Below are positions 35,590 to 50,679 of a stretch of DNA of 64,000 bases, piece by piece. Within the stretch, counting starts at the first letter, position 1, and every line of letters begins with the position of its first letter. The stretch covers positions 18,796,149 through 18,860,148 of the forward strand of contig CM055106.1 in the NCBI GenBank assembly GCA_029204225.1, in the 5' to 3' direction. The position numbers and the translations under genes were made by a program. The notes beneath the pieces were generated by a model. That model worked only from the letters and a program-made list of their open reading frames with translations, ran no database searches and was not told where the DNA came from. This DNA is from Diphasiastrum complanatum (lineage: Eukaryota; Streptophyta; Lycopodiopsida; Lycopodiales; Lycopodiaceae).

Positions 35590-36360
35590 GTTGGCTGAAT
35601 TACAAGCCATTTATTCAGAAGGCCCATCAGCGTCGAGGACCAGATCCAGACCTTCTTAAAGCAGCATCCACATGAGTCCTCGCGTGGTGGATGGGTTCTC
35701 AGATTTAAGACCTTCGAGATCGAGGCCGACAAATAATTGGACAAAATACCTGCACTGGGAGAGCAGCCGACATGGAGAATCACGGTTTTTGAAAAAACTC
35801 TAGAATCAATTAGGAGCTACTTCGCCAGCCCTCGCCAGTTGCGGGTAGATCTTATTACATGCCAATGCCACAAAGACAAAAATGGAAAGATTTGGGATTG
35901 GCTATGGATAAAATCACCATCCATACCCCCAATTGGCCAATCATCCATCAGTCTTACAACTGGAACATTTCAGTGGACTTCCACCGGGCCTTACAAGCAT
36001 ATCAAAGAGAGTATGTCCACTCTCCGGATCCAACGGTGCGAAAATCGGCAATGTTTGCAAAAGATCTAACTCTGTTGGCATCAGTGGCAACAACTGGCAT
36101 TCGATCCAAATAAGCTGATGGCCTCGGAGCAAATCACAGATCAGCTGCCGATTGCTCGACTGTATTTCCGTGTGACTATGATGGGAGGCTCTTGGGAATC
36201 CCGCTTCACCTCATGGACAACTTCCAAGTGGATTGTCGAAGCCCACCGTTGTTTCTTGCCGCATAATTTGGATTTCAATACTGCATGTCTTGATTTTATG
36301 GAGAAGGTGCAATATCATTTAATTAAGATTCGGCGCGAAGCCAATAAAAGTCCCCAATAA
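35590..36360 (+). pseudogene. Broken extra ORF downstream of gypsy pol
   Basis: Three overlapping open stretches (35737-36069, 35859-36113, 36118-36360) read as one decayed protein with frame changes. Recognisable words such as WNISVDFHRALQAYQ and MEKVQYHLIKIRR look coding-like but match no family I know. Tat and Athila elements often carry an additional 3' ORF here, so an accessory protein is plausible. No membrane segment is evident, so I do not call it envelope-like. Confidence 0.5.
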
Positions 36361-36398
36361 CTGCATATTGCAGGTGTCGTGGGACCGCCACCAGTTTT

Positions 36399-36410
36399 GG
36401 TGGGGGATAC
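36399..36410 (+). other. Polypurine tract of the 9.3-kb gypsy element
   Basis: GGTGGGGGATAC abuts the right LTR at 36411. Confidence 0.8.
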
Positions 36411-37152
36411 TGTTGGAGGGTTTGCGGATCCCAAGGCATCCCTAACCTTAGTTAATAAGTGAGAGGGATTTGGCACCCTGCGTGTGTAAGTCCAACCCAA
36501 TGATCACATAGTTATTTGATTAATTAGAATGTTAATAAAAGGACTTTAGGCCTTTTTGCGGGACTTTTAATGTCGCAGGGCCTAAATGTCAAGTTAGTGA
36601 ATAAAGTTGGGTTTTCCTCCAATTTTGATGGTTCCCACACTTTTTTAAATTTGAGTAAAAAGAGAGGCAAGACCGGACCAATAGGATTCAGAAGCCAGGG
36701 TCCTCCTCTCTACTATAAAAAGAGACCAACTCGAGTTGCTCCTCATGTTCATTTCCTCATTTCAATAAAGCAGATTGGTTCTATTTAGAAATGGATTGAT
36801 GAATTTCCTTGCTCTTCCTCTCTTTTCCTCCATTTCTCATGCTTTCCTTGGATTTTGCTAATTGTTGGATTTGATCATTATTGGAATTGCTATTTCTTAT
36901 GCTTTTTGTGAGAGAGAAAGGGAGAGAGAGAAGAGTAAGTTTCTATCATTGTTGTGGATTTAGGGTTAATGGATGTAGTGTTAATGCTTAGTGTTAATGG
37001 ATGTAATGTTAGATCCTCCATTCATGTTGAAATCTGAACTATACTATCGCTCTCATGGGAACGAACCTACGCGTGACAACTAACGCCGTCTCTTTGATGC
37101 TAGATTGACTAGATCTTGGATTCAGGTTAGGCAAGGAAAGAAACCCACTACA
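36411..37152 (+). repeat. Right (3') LTR of the 9.3-kb gypsy element
   Basis: 742 bp, starting TGTTGGAGGG and ending CCCACTACA, with the duplicated TATA box at 36714. AGCGA follows. Confidence 0.93.
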
Positions 37153-37157
37153 AGCGA

Positions 37158-38160
<1,003 letters not shown>

Positions 38161-38450
38161 GAGTCAGAGAGGACTGGATTTTGTTGTGGAATTGTAGACA
38201 TGTATAGAACTGGATTTAAACGGAACCTGGCTTGGAGAATTTAGAGTGGTGCAATAAATTATTTTTTGGATGATATACAGAGAGACGTTATGTAGAGCAT
38301 CTAGAATGATATCTTTCTAAATGCCAGGGAACTATGATTCTGTATGTTTATAGCATTTGTTCCAAAAGTCTAAAGGTGGGGTGGCAATGATTTCTGTGCA
38401 ATACTGGAGTGGTGTTGTTTGGGACACAAACCAAATATTGTATATGGTCT

Positions 38451-38452
<2 letters not shown>

Positions 38453-38497
<45 letters not shown>
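38453..38497. repeat. (TG)n microsatellite
   Basis: About 45 bp of TG. The flanks show no gene, and 38160-39087 otherwise holds nothing I recognise. Confidence 0.95.
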
Positions 38498-38499
<2 letters not shown>

Positions 38500-39087
38500 A
38501 CTTTTATTTAGCGATGTGTGTGCCTATATGTATGTGTGTGTATTCAATGTGTGGGTTTCAAAAACATTCATCACAAAAACCCAAACCGTTATAAAAATTC
38601 AAGCTGCAACAATTTCATATTCCAATTTTTTAGGAAATAGACGTCATGTCATCTAATATTTCATTAACCAATACCTAGGCATACACCAGATTTTCTAACA
38701 TTGGCTCAAAGTCACTAAGTCTAACAATACTAACATGTCTCCAGACATATGCCACATTCCTAAGTAACATATCTACATCTAATAGGAATCGATATTCTCT
38801 AGGGAGAAAGCATCTTCTCCTTTGTTGCTGGAATATGAACTCCGCATAAGCTTCTATCAACCACAAAATGGAGCAGCGAGACACATCACCAAAACAGAAT
38901 AACTTTGTCAGATCTCACACAAAAGTCCTGTGATTTATGTAGATCTTCGACATCTGCAACAATACCAGGAATGTCATAAAAAAAATGTACATACAACAAC
39001 ACATAATCTTAAAAACATATGACAACTCTACATTTGAAAATTGCAAACCTTCTAAACTACATCCACTCACCAAGCAAGTCACCACAT

Positions 39088-39554
39088 CTACTGAAGCACC
39101 TCCTTGTATACGACATTTTCAGTGTATGAGAAAATGTCGTCCTCGCTGCACGAACGGCCACTGTTATCCTTTATGAGCACTTTCACGCAGGACGCACGAC
39201 ACACCCTTGACAACGCCACATACAATTGTCCATGACTAAAAACTGGACGTGGCAAATATAATCCCATTGCATCCATTATCTGCCCTTGTGATTTGTTTTG
39301 GACATTGCGAATGCGGGTTTCACAGGAAACTGTAGTATCCTGAACTCAAATGGTAGGTCTGAGCTGGTTGGTACCAACGGAATGCGTGAAATCATCACTC
39401 TCGTACCAACATTTTTTCCCATCACTATCTCTGCCTCAATGATTGTTCTCCCCAACTTCCACACAATCAATCTGGTACCATTGCATAGGCCACTCTCATA
39501 CGATAGCGTAGAAAAGAGAATCACTATCATCCCTTCTTTTAACACCAACTTGTG
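39088..39554 (-). pseudogene. Helitron helicase, C-terminal part
   Basis: The minus strand reads KEGMIVILF, GLCNGTRLIVWKLG, then a one-base frame shift near 39300, then NKSQGQ, GLYLPRPVFSHGQLYVALSRV and ENVVYKEVL, the final Pif1-type motifs of plant Helitron RepHel proteins. It joins 43597-47472 across an inserted LTR element. When the element is removed the reading continues as SGCPPHKLVLKEG, which matches family order. Confidence 0.92.
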
Positions 39555-39559
39555 AGGTG

Positions 39560-40386
39560 TGTGAAAAATGCAAAAATAAGCTTGGTAGAGGCCAAAAATC
39601 TTGTATATAGCACACATGTCTGGAGCCTGTTCCCACGTGTGAAAATAGTGTACTTATCATGTACCATAATCATATAGGTTGTACATATGATTTAATTCAA
39701 GTTCTAGTGGCTAAAATGGCCAAAAACTAGTTTTCTAGACATATGACACATGGCATCAATCTATTAATTGCATGAGCCACATCCTTTGGTTAGGTGTCAT
39801 ATCCCATGTGTAGAGGACAGCTCACACGTGTGAAATAAGCTGAAGTAAGCAAATTTTGACTTCTAGAAGATTTCCAAGTAGATCTCCATATAGAAGGAAA
39901 ATGGACCAAAAGTGCTCAAAATAGAAGGTTTTGTCCAAGTGTCAGTTTTGCATGATGAATCATCATATGACAAAGCACCTTCACACATGTGGGATCAGAG
40001 GGATGATCAGTACCACGAGCTTCCACTTATTGTATATATAGAGCCACATTTGGCCATAATCATTGTGAGACACCAATCTTGGTTTTGGAAGCAATTTTGA
40101 GTGATTCTCTCCATTTGTCTACATTTGTTTTGATTGTTTTGAGGTTCTATCAATGTGTACTTGATTTTCAAGTTGGAGTCCATACTCAGATAGTGTTTCA
40201 CACGTGTGAAACCAGAAAGTACACCTACCTTCAATTAATGATTGTTCTTGTTAGGATTTTGTGTCTAGAATTGATCTAGATTGATCTTAATCTCAAGTAG
40301 ATTGATAGATCAAGTAATCTGACAACCAATCCCTCTTGAGGATCAGATTAGGATCCACTCTTGGTCCTTTTTGTACTTTTTGCACA
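39560..40386 (+). repeat. Left (5') LTR of the 4.0-kb element
   Basis: 827 bp with a TATATATAGAG promoter-like motif at 40032-40042 and the palindromic CACACGTGTG at 40200-40209. Confidence 0.94.
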
Positions 40387-40399
40387 TGGTATCAGAGCC
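40387..40399 (+). other. Primer-binding site, initiator tRNA-Met type
   Basis: TGGTATCAGAGCC begins directly after the left LTR. Confidence 0.95.
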
Positions 40400-41679
40400 T
40401 ATACAAGAGGTTTTGCTGAAATTGATAGGGTTAATCCAAATCAAAGCCAAAATTAGCAGTTTTTTGGAAACTAGTCAAATTTTGTGTAGCAAGTTGGATT
40501 TGATAGCTATCCTCAAAATTTGTGGTCCAAAACTTTTTGTGGGCTATAGGAACCCTTTTCACATGTGTGAGGCCATACAGCTCCGATTTTGGTTGAGAAA
40601 TTTCAAAAATTTGTAGAATTTGACTCACATACCCAATTTGAGTGATTTCTGGTGCAAAATCAAGCATTTTCTATAGTGAATCTAATTCCTTGATTAGCTT
40701 GAAATAGGTGCATTAATTGATCTTCTCTGATTTTTTGAGTGTATGTTGAAGTTGAGAGAGATTTTGCCAAAAATCATAGATGAAGGAGTGATATGCAAGG
40801 TGAGAGGTTGAAATCCATTGTATCATCACTCTAGATTTGTTCAAGAGTGATAGGGTCAAGTTTAGAAGCATCAATTTGCTAGAAAACATCTTTGGATCTG
40901 TCCTCCAAGTGAAACCTTTGAGAGTTTCTAGTGCATATAGAGCATCTATGCAAATCTTTTGTAGAATTTGACATAGACTGGCTTAAATTGAGAGTTCTAG
41001 AAAAGAGATTGAGATCCAAGTCACATTGTTCAACCCTACTCAATTTGTTTGAGTGATTGTAAGGTTTGAAAAGAGTCATTAAGGTGTCTATGGCAAATGT
41101 GTAGAGAGAGATCCAATTTTCTAAGAGTTCCTTTGTAGAGGGCAAGATCTAGGAGCTCATTTTGTGTTGTTATTGGTGGAAAGTCTGTCTCTTCCTAGGT
41201 GATCAAATCTTTCTAAGTGGAATTAGCTCTTTGAAGCACAATATCTTAGTGAGAAAAATCACAACTTTTGATTTTGAATTTCATTACAAGTCTTAAGAGG
41301 TAGAGTAATTGGTGGAATCCAATAGGGGTGATTGAATCAATTTATTGAGCAAAAATTGACATAGTATGTATGAAACTCAAATTAGTTCTATTCAACTTTC
41401 TTTGTGAGAGTGTGAGGGTCAATTTGAGATCCCATTGGATGTCTAGAATGAGGAGGAGTCTATATTTGAGTATTCATGCATGGTTGAGATCTTTGTGAAT
41501 CTCTAGTTGTCTAATTTTTAAGCTATGTGAAAAATTGGTGGTATAGTTTGTTTTCAAATCAAATCAAATTCATTCTAAATGAGAATAAGTGAAGCATCCA
41601 AAGTGGACACTTATATCCATAAGCAAGTAGTTAGCCTTATCGAGATGAAAATACCTTTTAATTTACTATTGGAAAAATC

Positions 41680-42471
41680 ATGCCAAGTTGTGGCGATTTT
41701 TGGACTTATGTTTCTAGCATAAGTTATCTTGATAATCATAGGAAGTGCATATTGAATGGTCATACTTGTTGTGATCATTATGAGACATGGAGGTCTTGGA
41801 TTTCCATAAAAAAGGAGCACCATGAAGAGGATCTTAAGGAGTCATCTCAAGGTTCAAGTGTGCCAAGGATTGAGGAGGAGAGACCTTCTCGAATTGTGAT
41901 TCCAAAAATAAACTCAAGAAATATGGATTCATTTCAAGGGAAAGAGGAACATATCTCATGTGGTATACAACACATACTTACTTCTCTTATGTCATTTGAT
42001 AAATCAATTTGCTTTAGTGAGATCATTGCATCTCAAAATTGGAGTAAAGCCATACTAGTTGAGTATGAAGTCTCTCTTGAGAACATAGATGATGTTCTTA
42101 AAAGGTTGAAATTGATTTTAAATCATCTAGAAAGCAAATGGTTATTTCATCAAATGTATGCTCTTAAGTCATGTAAGAGCAAAAGTGATTTGTTCACTCA
42201 TCATTGAAAATTTATATTGAGGCAAATTGTAAACTCTTTATGAGAGTAAGTGAATCATCTTCTAAAGACACTTATCTCCATAATGAAGTATTTAGCCTCA
42301 TTGGATCTGAGATTAGCATGGTAAACAAGCATGAAGATATGATGCAAACACTTTGTTATTATAGCATGCATAGTCTTGCCAATTTGGATGACTCTAATTC
42401 TCTAGATTGTGGTAACATGATGTTAGATCTTTGTGATCCTAATAAATCAAGAAGAAATTTTATTTTCTCAT
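41680..42471 (+). pseudogene. Unrecognised ORFs inside the 4.0-kb LTR element
   Basis: Two open stretches (41680-42207, 42204-42473) overlap by one stop codon and use different frames. They are polar and Ser/Lys/Glu-rich, with words such as EEERPSRIVIPKINSR and VLKRLKLILNHLESKW. They could be a diverged gag-like product or the relic of captured sequence. I see no zinc knuckle, protease or polymerase motif. Confidence 0.4.
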
Positions 42472-42759
42472 GAAGGAGCATGCACATGAAGGAGCAAGCC
42501 TCAAGGTCAAACATCTACATGAAAATTGGAAGGAATCAATTTTGGAGGTGCTAGGATGGTGCAAAGCTCTCAAGCTCATCAAAGATGTCAACATCAAAGA
42601 AGCACTATCATGGATATGGTGATTTCAGATCAACATCAAGCTCATTGGCTGATCTTCACACCTTTTGAACTAGCAAAGATCAATTCAACCCATGGAGTCA
42701 AGTTCAAGATCATCATGTTTTCCATCAAGCTAGATTTACCAAGCTAGATTTTTGAGGAG

Positions 42760-43591
42760 TGTGAAAAATGCAAAAATAAGCTTGGTAGAGGCCAAAAATC
42801 TTGTATCTAGATTAGCACACATGTGTGGAGCCTGTTCCCACGTGTGAAAATAGTGTACTTATCATGTACCATAATCATATAGGTTGTACATATGATTTAA
42901 TTCAAGTTCTAGTGGCTAAAATGGCCAAAAACTAGTTTTCTAGACATATGACACATGGCATCAATCTATTGATTGCATGAGCCACATCCTTTGGTTAGGT
43001 GGCATATCCCATGTGTAGAGGACAGCTCACACATGTGGAATAAGCTGAAGTAGGCAAATTTTGACTTCTAGAAGATTTTCAAGTAGATCTCCATATAGAA
43101 GGAAAATGGACCAAAAGTGCTCAAAATAGAAGGTTTTGTCCAAGTGTCAGTTTTGCATGATGAATCATCATATGACAAAGCACCTTCACACATGTGGGAT
43201 CAGAGGGATGATCAGTACCATGAGCTTCCACTTATTGTATATATAGAGCCACATTTGGCCATAATCATTGTGAGACACCAATCTTGGTTTTGGAAGCAAT
43301 TTTGAGTGATTCTCTCCATTTGTCTACATTTGTTTTGATTGTTTTGAGGTTCTATCAATGTGTACTTGATTTTCAAGTTGGAGTCCATACTCAGATAGTG
43401 TTTCACACGTGTGAAACCAGAAAGTACACCTACCTTCAATTAATGATTGTTCTTGTTAGGATTTTGTGTCTAGAATTGATCTAGATTGATCTTAATCTCA
43501 AGTAGATTGATAAATCAAGTAATTTGACAACCAATCCCTCTTGGGGATCAGATTAGGATCCACTCTTGGTCCTTTTTGTACTTTTTGCACA
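42760..43591 (+). repeat. Right (3') LTR of the 4.0-kb element
   Basis: 832 bp partner of 39560-40386. It ends TTTGCACA and is followed by AGGTG. Confidence 0.94.
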
Positions 43592-43596
43592 AGGTG

Positions 43597-44793
43597 GACA
43601 CCCACTCGGCTGCAAGGTGTTTAAAAACTCCACAAATAGACGTTATTACTGTTGCTATCGACCACACTATCAACACTATAGAATGTGCATGCATCACCTA
43701 GAAACAACTCCGTCACTTATGCATTTATGAAATCCACATCATCATTCAATGGCGTACAAATCGATCGACCCCTCCAAAAATCAGCACTCCTATAGTTTTC
43801 CATGATGTTTGGAAACATAAATGCAATCAAGTCGTCCACTTTCTCACTCTCAAGGCACATATTGTGTGGTAGAGAGATTTTCGCCACACCATCATGCATA
43901 AAGGAATGCTCTCTCCCGTCACCAACTTCGAGCAAATACTCAGCAAACTCCCTTTGGTTCAACACATCACCCCCCTCGAAACCCAACACCCTCATGTTTA
44001 TTTTCAAATGATGGACCTTGACAGAATTCCAAATGGGAGAGTACTTTAACGATGCACCTACAACTTGAGCATGGTCTCCCCGTTTAACTACAGGCAATAT
44101 CTGTCTAAAGTCGCCTCCTAAAACAACAAGTATCCCACCGAACATAAAATTGCTCGACCTACTGTCACGTAAGGACCTTTCCACACACTCCAATGCATTT
44201 ATGTGAATCATCAGAGCTTCATCCCACACGATAAGGCAACATGACATCAACAGTCTACCTAGGTCTGATTGTTTTGAGATGTTGCATGTAGAGGTTTCGT
44301 GCAGTTCCGTTGAAGGTATTTTAAACCTCGAATGAGCGGTCCTACCACCTTTTATCAACAATGCTGCAATACCAGAAGATGTCACAACCAATGCAATCAA
44401 ACCCTTTGCACAAAGATATGCCAACATGACATTGTACAAAGATGTCTTTCCCGTGCCCGCTGGACCGTGCACAAAAAACACACCACCACGTCCCTGAAGT
44501 ACATGACCATTAACAACACGATCAAAAATAGCTCTTTGGTCAACTTTCAGCCACTCTATATTGGCCTCCACAAACTCCAAAATCTCATCCAGGAACATTT
44601 CCTCGCAGAAAATCCGAGATACGGTAACTGTCCTCTGCGGTACAGTGAATCCAAAGTTTGATAAAGGTTTTCCTGCAGCTTGTATTATGTCCTCCACGTC
44701 ACATAGAGCTTTATCTATGACAGATTGACTAATGTTTTCACTGCTTCTAGTACACCCTAAAACCGTGAATTGGTGAACGTAATCCTCAACCAA
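43597..44793 (-). pseudogene. Helitron Pif1-type helicase domain
   Basis: A long clean minus-strand frame (43717-44793) has the Walker A GPAGTGKTSLY, SSGIAALLIKGGRTAH, Walker B LIVWDEAL, GGDFRQILPVV and NMRV. These are Pif1/SF1B helicase motifs in the right order for a plant Helitron. The helicase would unwind DNA during rolling-circle transposition. After a TAA at 43717 the reading goes on as ELFLGDACTFYSVDSV and, in a shifted frame, FLNTLQPSG up to the LTR element. Confidence 0.96.
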
Positions 44794-44817
44794 GTGATGC
44801 TCAACGGCCTTCCATAA

Positions 44818-45335
44818 CTATATGGGATCAGAGGAGGCACATGTCAACAACAAAGTTGCAAACATCAATCTCAACTGCCATGGGGTACCCCACACAATAG
44901 CCTCCTCAAGACAATCGAGCCACTCACCGCTATCGTCGATAAGCAACCTCCTTCTACATGCCTCTCTAAAAGACGACATAACCTCTCCATCCACACTACG
45001 CAGATCTTCGAAGCTTCTCGCATCGCAAACTTTTGATAAAGGCACCCGTAAATAGAAACGCTCCCCTTCAGAAGGATGGACAAAGTACATACGACCAATC
45101 GCTGGGATTCTTTGGTGTAAGTGCGACGAATCCACTTACGCAAACCTTTGCTATATACAAATCTCCTAGGCAAGTCTTGATATAGACAACTCAACGCCTC
45201 GAGGTCTTCACTCGCATTTAATTTGAAATACTTAGTTAACGTCGTCTGGGCATTTCTCTCTACTACATCTTGCAAATCATCTTCATCATTAAAGTACATT
45301 ACGTTCTGTCCCAGAAGATGTACTGCCGAACGCAC
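44818..45335 (-). pseudogene. Helitron region between Rep and helicase
   Basis: The first frame reads LEALSCLYQDLPRRFVYSKG, and after a shift near 45130 the second reads IGRMYFVHPSEGERFYLRVP, FEDLRSVDG and FREACRRR. This is the conserved linker preceding the Pif1 motifs in plant Helitron proteins. Confidence 0.9.
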
Positions 45336-45337
45336 AA

Positions 45338-46714
45338 CTATGGTTTATGTGCACCCATGGAATATCCAAATAGTCTCCATCCTGCTTCACTTGCAGAAAA
45401 GTACCTTGCATTCAAGTAGTTTTTGATCTCATTCATGCCAGAAGGTGCTTCGCCGTTCCCCTCTACGACCCTCACCGTTATCATGTTCGACCCTTTGTAC
45501 ACATACTTGTAGAAATATTTTACGCTACGTACATGCACACACACCTCTACATTGATGTGGCACTGAAAGTAAAGGCTCAACCATCTATTATACGACGCCA
45601 CCCATCGGTTGTCCAAATCTTCACCCCTGCTTCTGACGACAATGCCATTGTTTCTTCTTCTATACAAAACATAACCATTGACAATGGCAGTCTCCTAAAC
45701 AAACTGTCTAGGATAGTTTTTGGAGCAATGCCCATCCTTCATAAACGGGGTATTTGGATAACGTGAACCACATGGTCCATGCATCATGCAAGTTTTCACT
45801 GTCTCGTACAATTGAGGATCAGTTTCCCTATCAGGAATTTCAGCACAAACGATATTGTCAAAATCTCTCCTAGTTATGGGTTTGCTAGCATGTTTGAGTA
45901 CTATCAAAATATGTGTATGTGGCAGTCCCCTCTTTTGGAACTCCACAACATGCAATCTTCCTACTATGGCTCCAAATATTCCATCATCTTTCAAAAGATT
46001 GATCATAGGTTACAACTTCATATGAAACACTCGGGAAACTAAGCCGGGCCTATCAGTGGGTGTTTGTTGAAACTTCAACTCCCTTTTCACTTCTTGCCAA
46101 TTCAAATTGGCAGTCATTGTGATGAACAGATCAGGACTACCCATCACTCTCACAACAGCCATCGCATCTTGGTATAGTTGGTTCATGTGGCGTGGAGATC
46201 CAATATAAGAAGAAGGAATCACCACACGTTGACCCACCTCATTTGCAACACAGTCACCAACAGCGTCAACCAACCCGCTATGAATCTCCCTACAAAATTT
46301 TTGCTGATTTGTGGAAATGTAAACCAAACGGTTTTGCACCAATTTTGCAAGCTCATCGCATATAGTCTCTTGCAATAACCTTCCGCCAAAATGTATGGGT
46401 GACATATGTCCATCTCTAACCTGTAAGTGATAGCTATAGAATTCATGAATCATGACTGTTTTATGCCTCCCCTCACGTTCCTCATCCAAACTGCCCACAC
46501 CTTCGTCCTTTACGTCCATCCCCACATCCTGAGTTGCACTACACCGACTACCTATGTGGGGTATTCCAAGATTCCAACCATCAGTCCTGTAAGGAAACAT
46601 GATCATGAAATATAATGGGTCATATGAGGAATGGAGCTGATTGATTCGTTGCAAGCCACCATGCAATGAATGAACGACAATGTCACGTAACCCATCTATA
46701 GGGTTGCCATCCAA
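45338..46714 (-). pseudogene. Helitron Rep domain and N-terminal helicase-like domain
   Basis: From N to C on the minus strand: the Helitron-like N domain at 46010-46714 (EFYSYHLQVRDG, VVIPSSYIGSPRHMNQLYQDAM, PDLFITMTANLNW, RVFHMKL); then 45695-46006 with GRLHVVEFQKRGLPHTHIL, whose HTH is the HUH metal site of Rep; then 45338-45667 with LDNRWVASYN, CHINVEVC and VKYFYKYVYKG, holding the paired tyrosines that cut and join DNA. Frame breaks separate these pieces. Rep starts rolling-circle transposition. Confidence 0.95.
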
Positions 46715-46824
46715 CGACAGGAAACTGCTATCTCGTTTGCTGGTGGGGAATTGAACTATCTATTTTCCAAGTTGCTACCACACCCAGATATGATTCAAAG
46801 ACGAATATCTATCGTATTGTTCAC

Positions 46825-47472
46825 TCACATAATTTGACAGGCACTTTTATAATTTTGCGCAAATGGATTAACCTCCATCATCACACTCTGAAGAAGACTC
46901 AACACATCAACACGGAGATGTTGATTGAGGGACAACCGTTGACTGAGTTGTGCGTCATCTCCATCCATCATGTATATCTGCGAGAACGAAGGATGCTCAC
47001 TAGGTAGTAACAAACCTATTAGATGGCACATCCTACCAGAAACTCTAAAACCATATGCGCCACCCCTCGCATTGGCCGTTGAATTATTGATCTTTACCCC
47101 TTACGATGCAAAGGCAAGACTATTGTTATAACTTCTAATGAACTTACCAAAATGGACGCCAACTTCTTCTCCTGTTGTATACAAATGTACCAAAACAGGA
47201 GGTGGAGAAGGAATCAATGGCAACCTAACTTTCCCTTTCATGCAATAGAAAGAGCTATTTGTCTCTGCTTTCCATCCTAGAGCCAAACAACGGGCACATG
47301 CAAACTCCATCGATCCTACATCATGGCATGTAGGCATATGATCAGACGATGCAACTCGATATAACTTCGACCTTTTGTCTCTTAAGGAAGCATTGACAAC
47401 TCTAGGCTCAACATCCTCAATTGTAAATTGAAAAGCCCTAGCTCTTCGCTTTGTTGTCGATCTACGAATCAT
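46825..47472 (-). pseudogene. Helitron protein N-terminal zinc-finger-like region
   Basis: Two frames read CARCLALGWKAE, KGKVRLPLIPSPP and FIRSYNNSLAFAS (47101-47472), then GRMCHLIGLLLPSEHPSFSQ and VNPFAQNYK (46825-47031). These are the segments preceding the Helitron N domain in plant copies. A putative start is the ATG at 47472. I could not identify the Helitron 5' TC or 3' CTRR ends with confidence. Confidence 0.85.
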
Positions 47473-48149
47473 CCTCCTCCTTTCAGTTCAAGGTTCCACT
47501 TCTGGAGATTGATATGAAGAATTGGTATGGACATGTTCCGGGGTGACTAACTATACGATGTCATCTCGAAATACAGTAGACCGGGAGAGACTCCCACTCG
47601 TCCATTGTCTATCGTGCCATTCTGCTATTTCTCTCCTCTTATATCTCTACCCCAGGCAACCTATAAGATGGGTGACTCTGCACATCATCAATAATAGTAA
47701 ACTCCATTGATGGACTCCTACACTCTGATGGCAATTCACTACTTCCTAAACGGTTGACGGCGAGAAGATGAGGCAATCGCACAATGACATCTGATGCCAA
47801 TGGATCTTCACTCTGTGAAGTCACACCTGTTTCACTACTTCTGATATGCTCTATTGCACCACTTCTTAGTGGTCCAACGAACTTAATGCAGCATCTCCAT
47901 GTAGGGATCGGGATACATATGCACTCCGTACACTACATATTGACAAAGCCCTAGCCTTGGCTTGTCTCCTACGGGCCAATCTCTTCTTCCTAGTAGATCT
48001 ACTTTCATTTTTTAGAGTTTCATATGAAACGTTGTTTCACACACACTCCGGGGTTCTTGTCTATTAGTCAGACTTTTCAGACATGTTGGTCAAACTGTCT
48101 TGCTATTTTGATAATTTTTACAACTGTGAAAACAATGTAACATCATTTG

Positions 48150-48500
48150 GAGATGGAGGGCTTTATTATCCAACAACATTCATAAATCATGCTGTTCTCA
48201 TTGAGAAATACAAAGAAAAAAAAAAATTTGTCCCTGCGGTCTGAACTCTCTGTCTTTGAGCCTTTCAGGCCATCACCACAATGGAGAGAGAGATCCTACT
48301 CAGAATAATATGCAGAAGTACAAAGCCTGCAACATCAATTGCAGATTGAAGGCTTCACTATCCAACAACATTCATCAATCATGGTGTTCTCATTGAGCAA
48401 TGGCAAAAAAATAAAATACTTACAACTGTGGTCTCCACTCCCCGTGTTTGAGCCTTTCAAATAATCAGCACAATGGAGAGAGAGATCCAATCTGTCAGAC
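48150..48500. repeat. 192-bp tandem duplication
   Basis: Two diverged copies with a period of 192 bp share TCCAACAACATTCA (48169 and 48361), GTTCTCATTGAG, TTTGAGCCTTTCA and CACAATGGAGAGAGAGATCC. It lies between the Helitron gene and the second (GA)n cluster, perhaps in Helitron 5' flanking DNA. Confidence 0.8.
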
Positions 48501-48686
48501 AAATATCCAGAACTTGCTCAGCACGAGCAGAGAGAGCGAGCAAAGAGCGATGGAGAGCAAAGAGCGAGAAAGCAAGGTAAATCAGAGAAAACAGAGAGCG
48601 TTGGATAGAGGGAGGGAGCACGGGAGAGGCAACTGGAAAATATTACGAAGGGAGAGCGCGGGCAGGGGGCAGGCTAGCTAGCCAGC

Positions 48687-50590
<1,904 letters not shown>

Positions 50591-50679
50591 TCGAATCAGC
50601 CGAACTATTTGAAGGTCGACTTCATCGACTTTCCGGCTAATCTACATCAAAGGGTATCCATTCCCGTCTAATTCTACAT

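Larger units (their letters stand above)
27844..37152 (+). mobile_element. 9.3-kb Ty3/gypsy element, Tat/Athila type, defective
   Basis: LTRs at 27844-28594 and 36411-37152 (TGTTGGAGGG to CCCACTACA) are flanked by AGCGA at 27839-27843 and 37153-37157. The primer site just after the left LTR matches tRNA-Asp with one mismatch, as in Tat/Athila elements, and GGTGGGGGATAC precedes the right LTR. Order: long leader, gag with zinc knuckles, protease, reverse transcriptase, RNase H, integrase tail, then a 1.5-kb 3' region with a broken extra ORF. In-frame stops, frameshifts and a missing integrase core make it defective. The LTRs differ at about 25 positions by eye plus small indels. It inserted into the (GA)n repeat array. 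Confidence 0.95.
39560..43591 (+). mobile_element. 4.0-kb LTR retrotransposon inside the Helitron gene
   Basis: LTRs 39560-40386 and 42760-43591 (TGTGAAAAATGC to TTTGCACA) are flanked by AGGTG at 39555-39559 and 43592-43596. The primer site for initiator tRNA-Met adjoins the left LTR, and TTGAGGAG precedes the right LTR. The 2.4-kb interior has no recognisable polymerase or integrase. By eye about 12 substitutions and one small indel separate the LTRs, the least of the four pairs here. Copia-like ends suggest mobilisation by copia machinery. Confidence 0.94.

Noticed and set aside
38640-39087. Helitron 3' terminus
   Set aside because: I looked for a CTRR end with a preceding hairpin on the minus strand below the helicase stop but found no convincing match.
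39912-40279. Small open frames duplicated at 43117-43484
   Set aside because: They are inside the LTRs of the 4.0-kb element, so their conservation reflects LTR identity and not coding.
44332-44661. Plus-strand frame over the Helitron helicase
   Set aside because: It is the opposite-strand shadow of clear Pif1 motifs.
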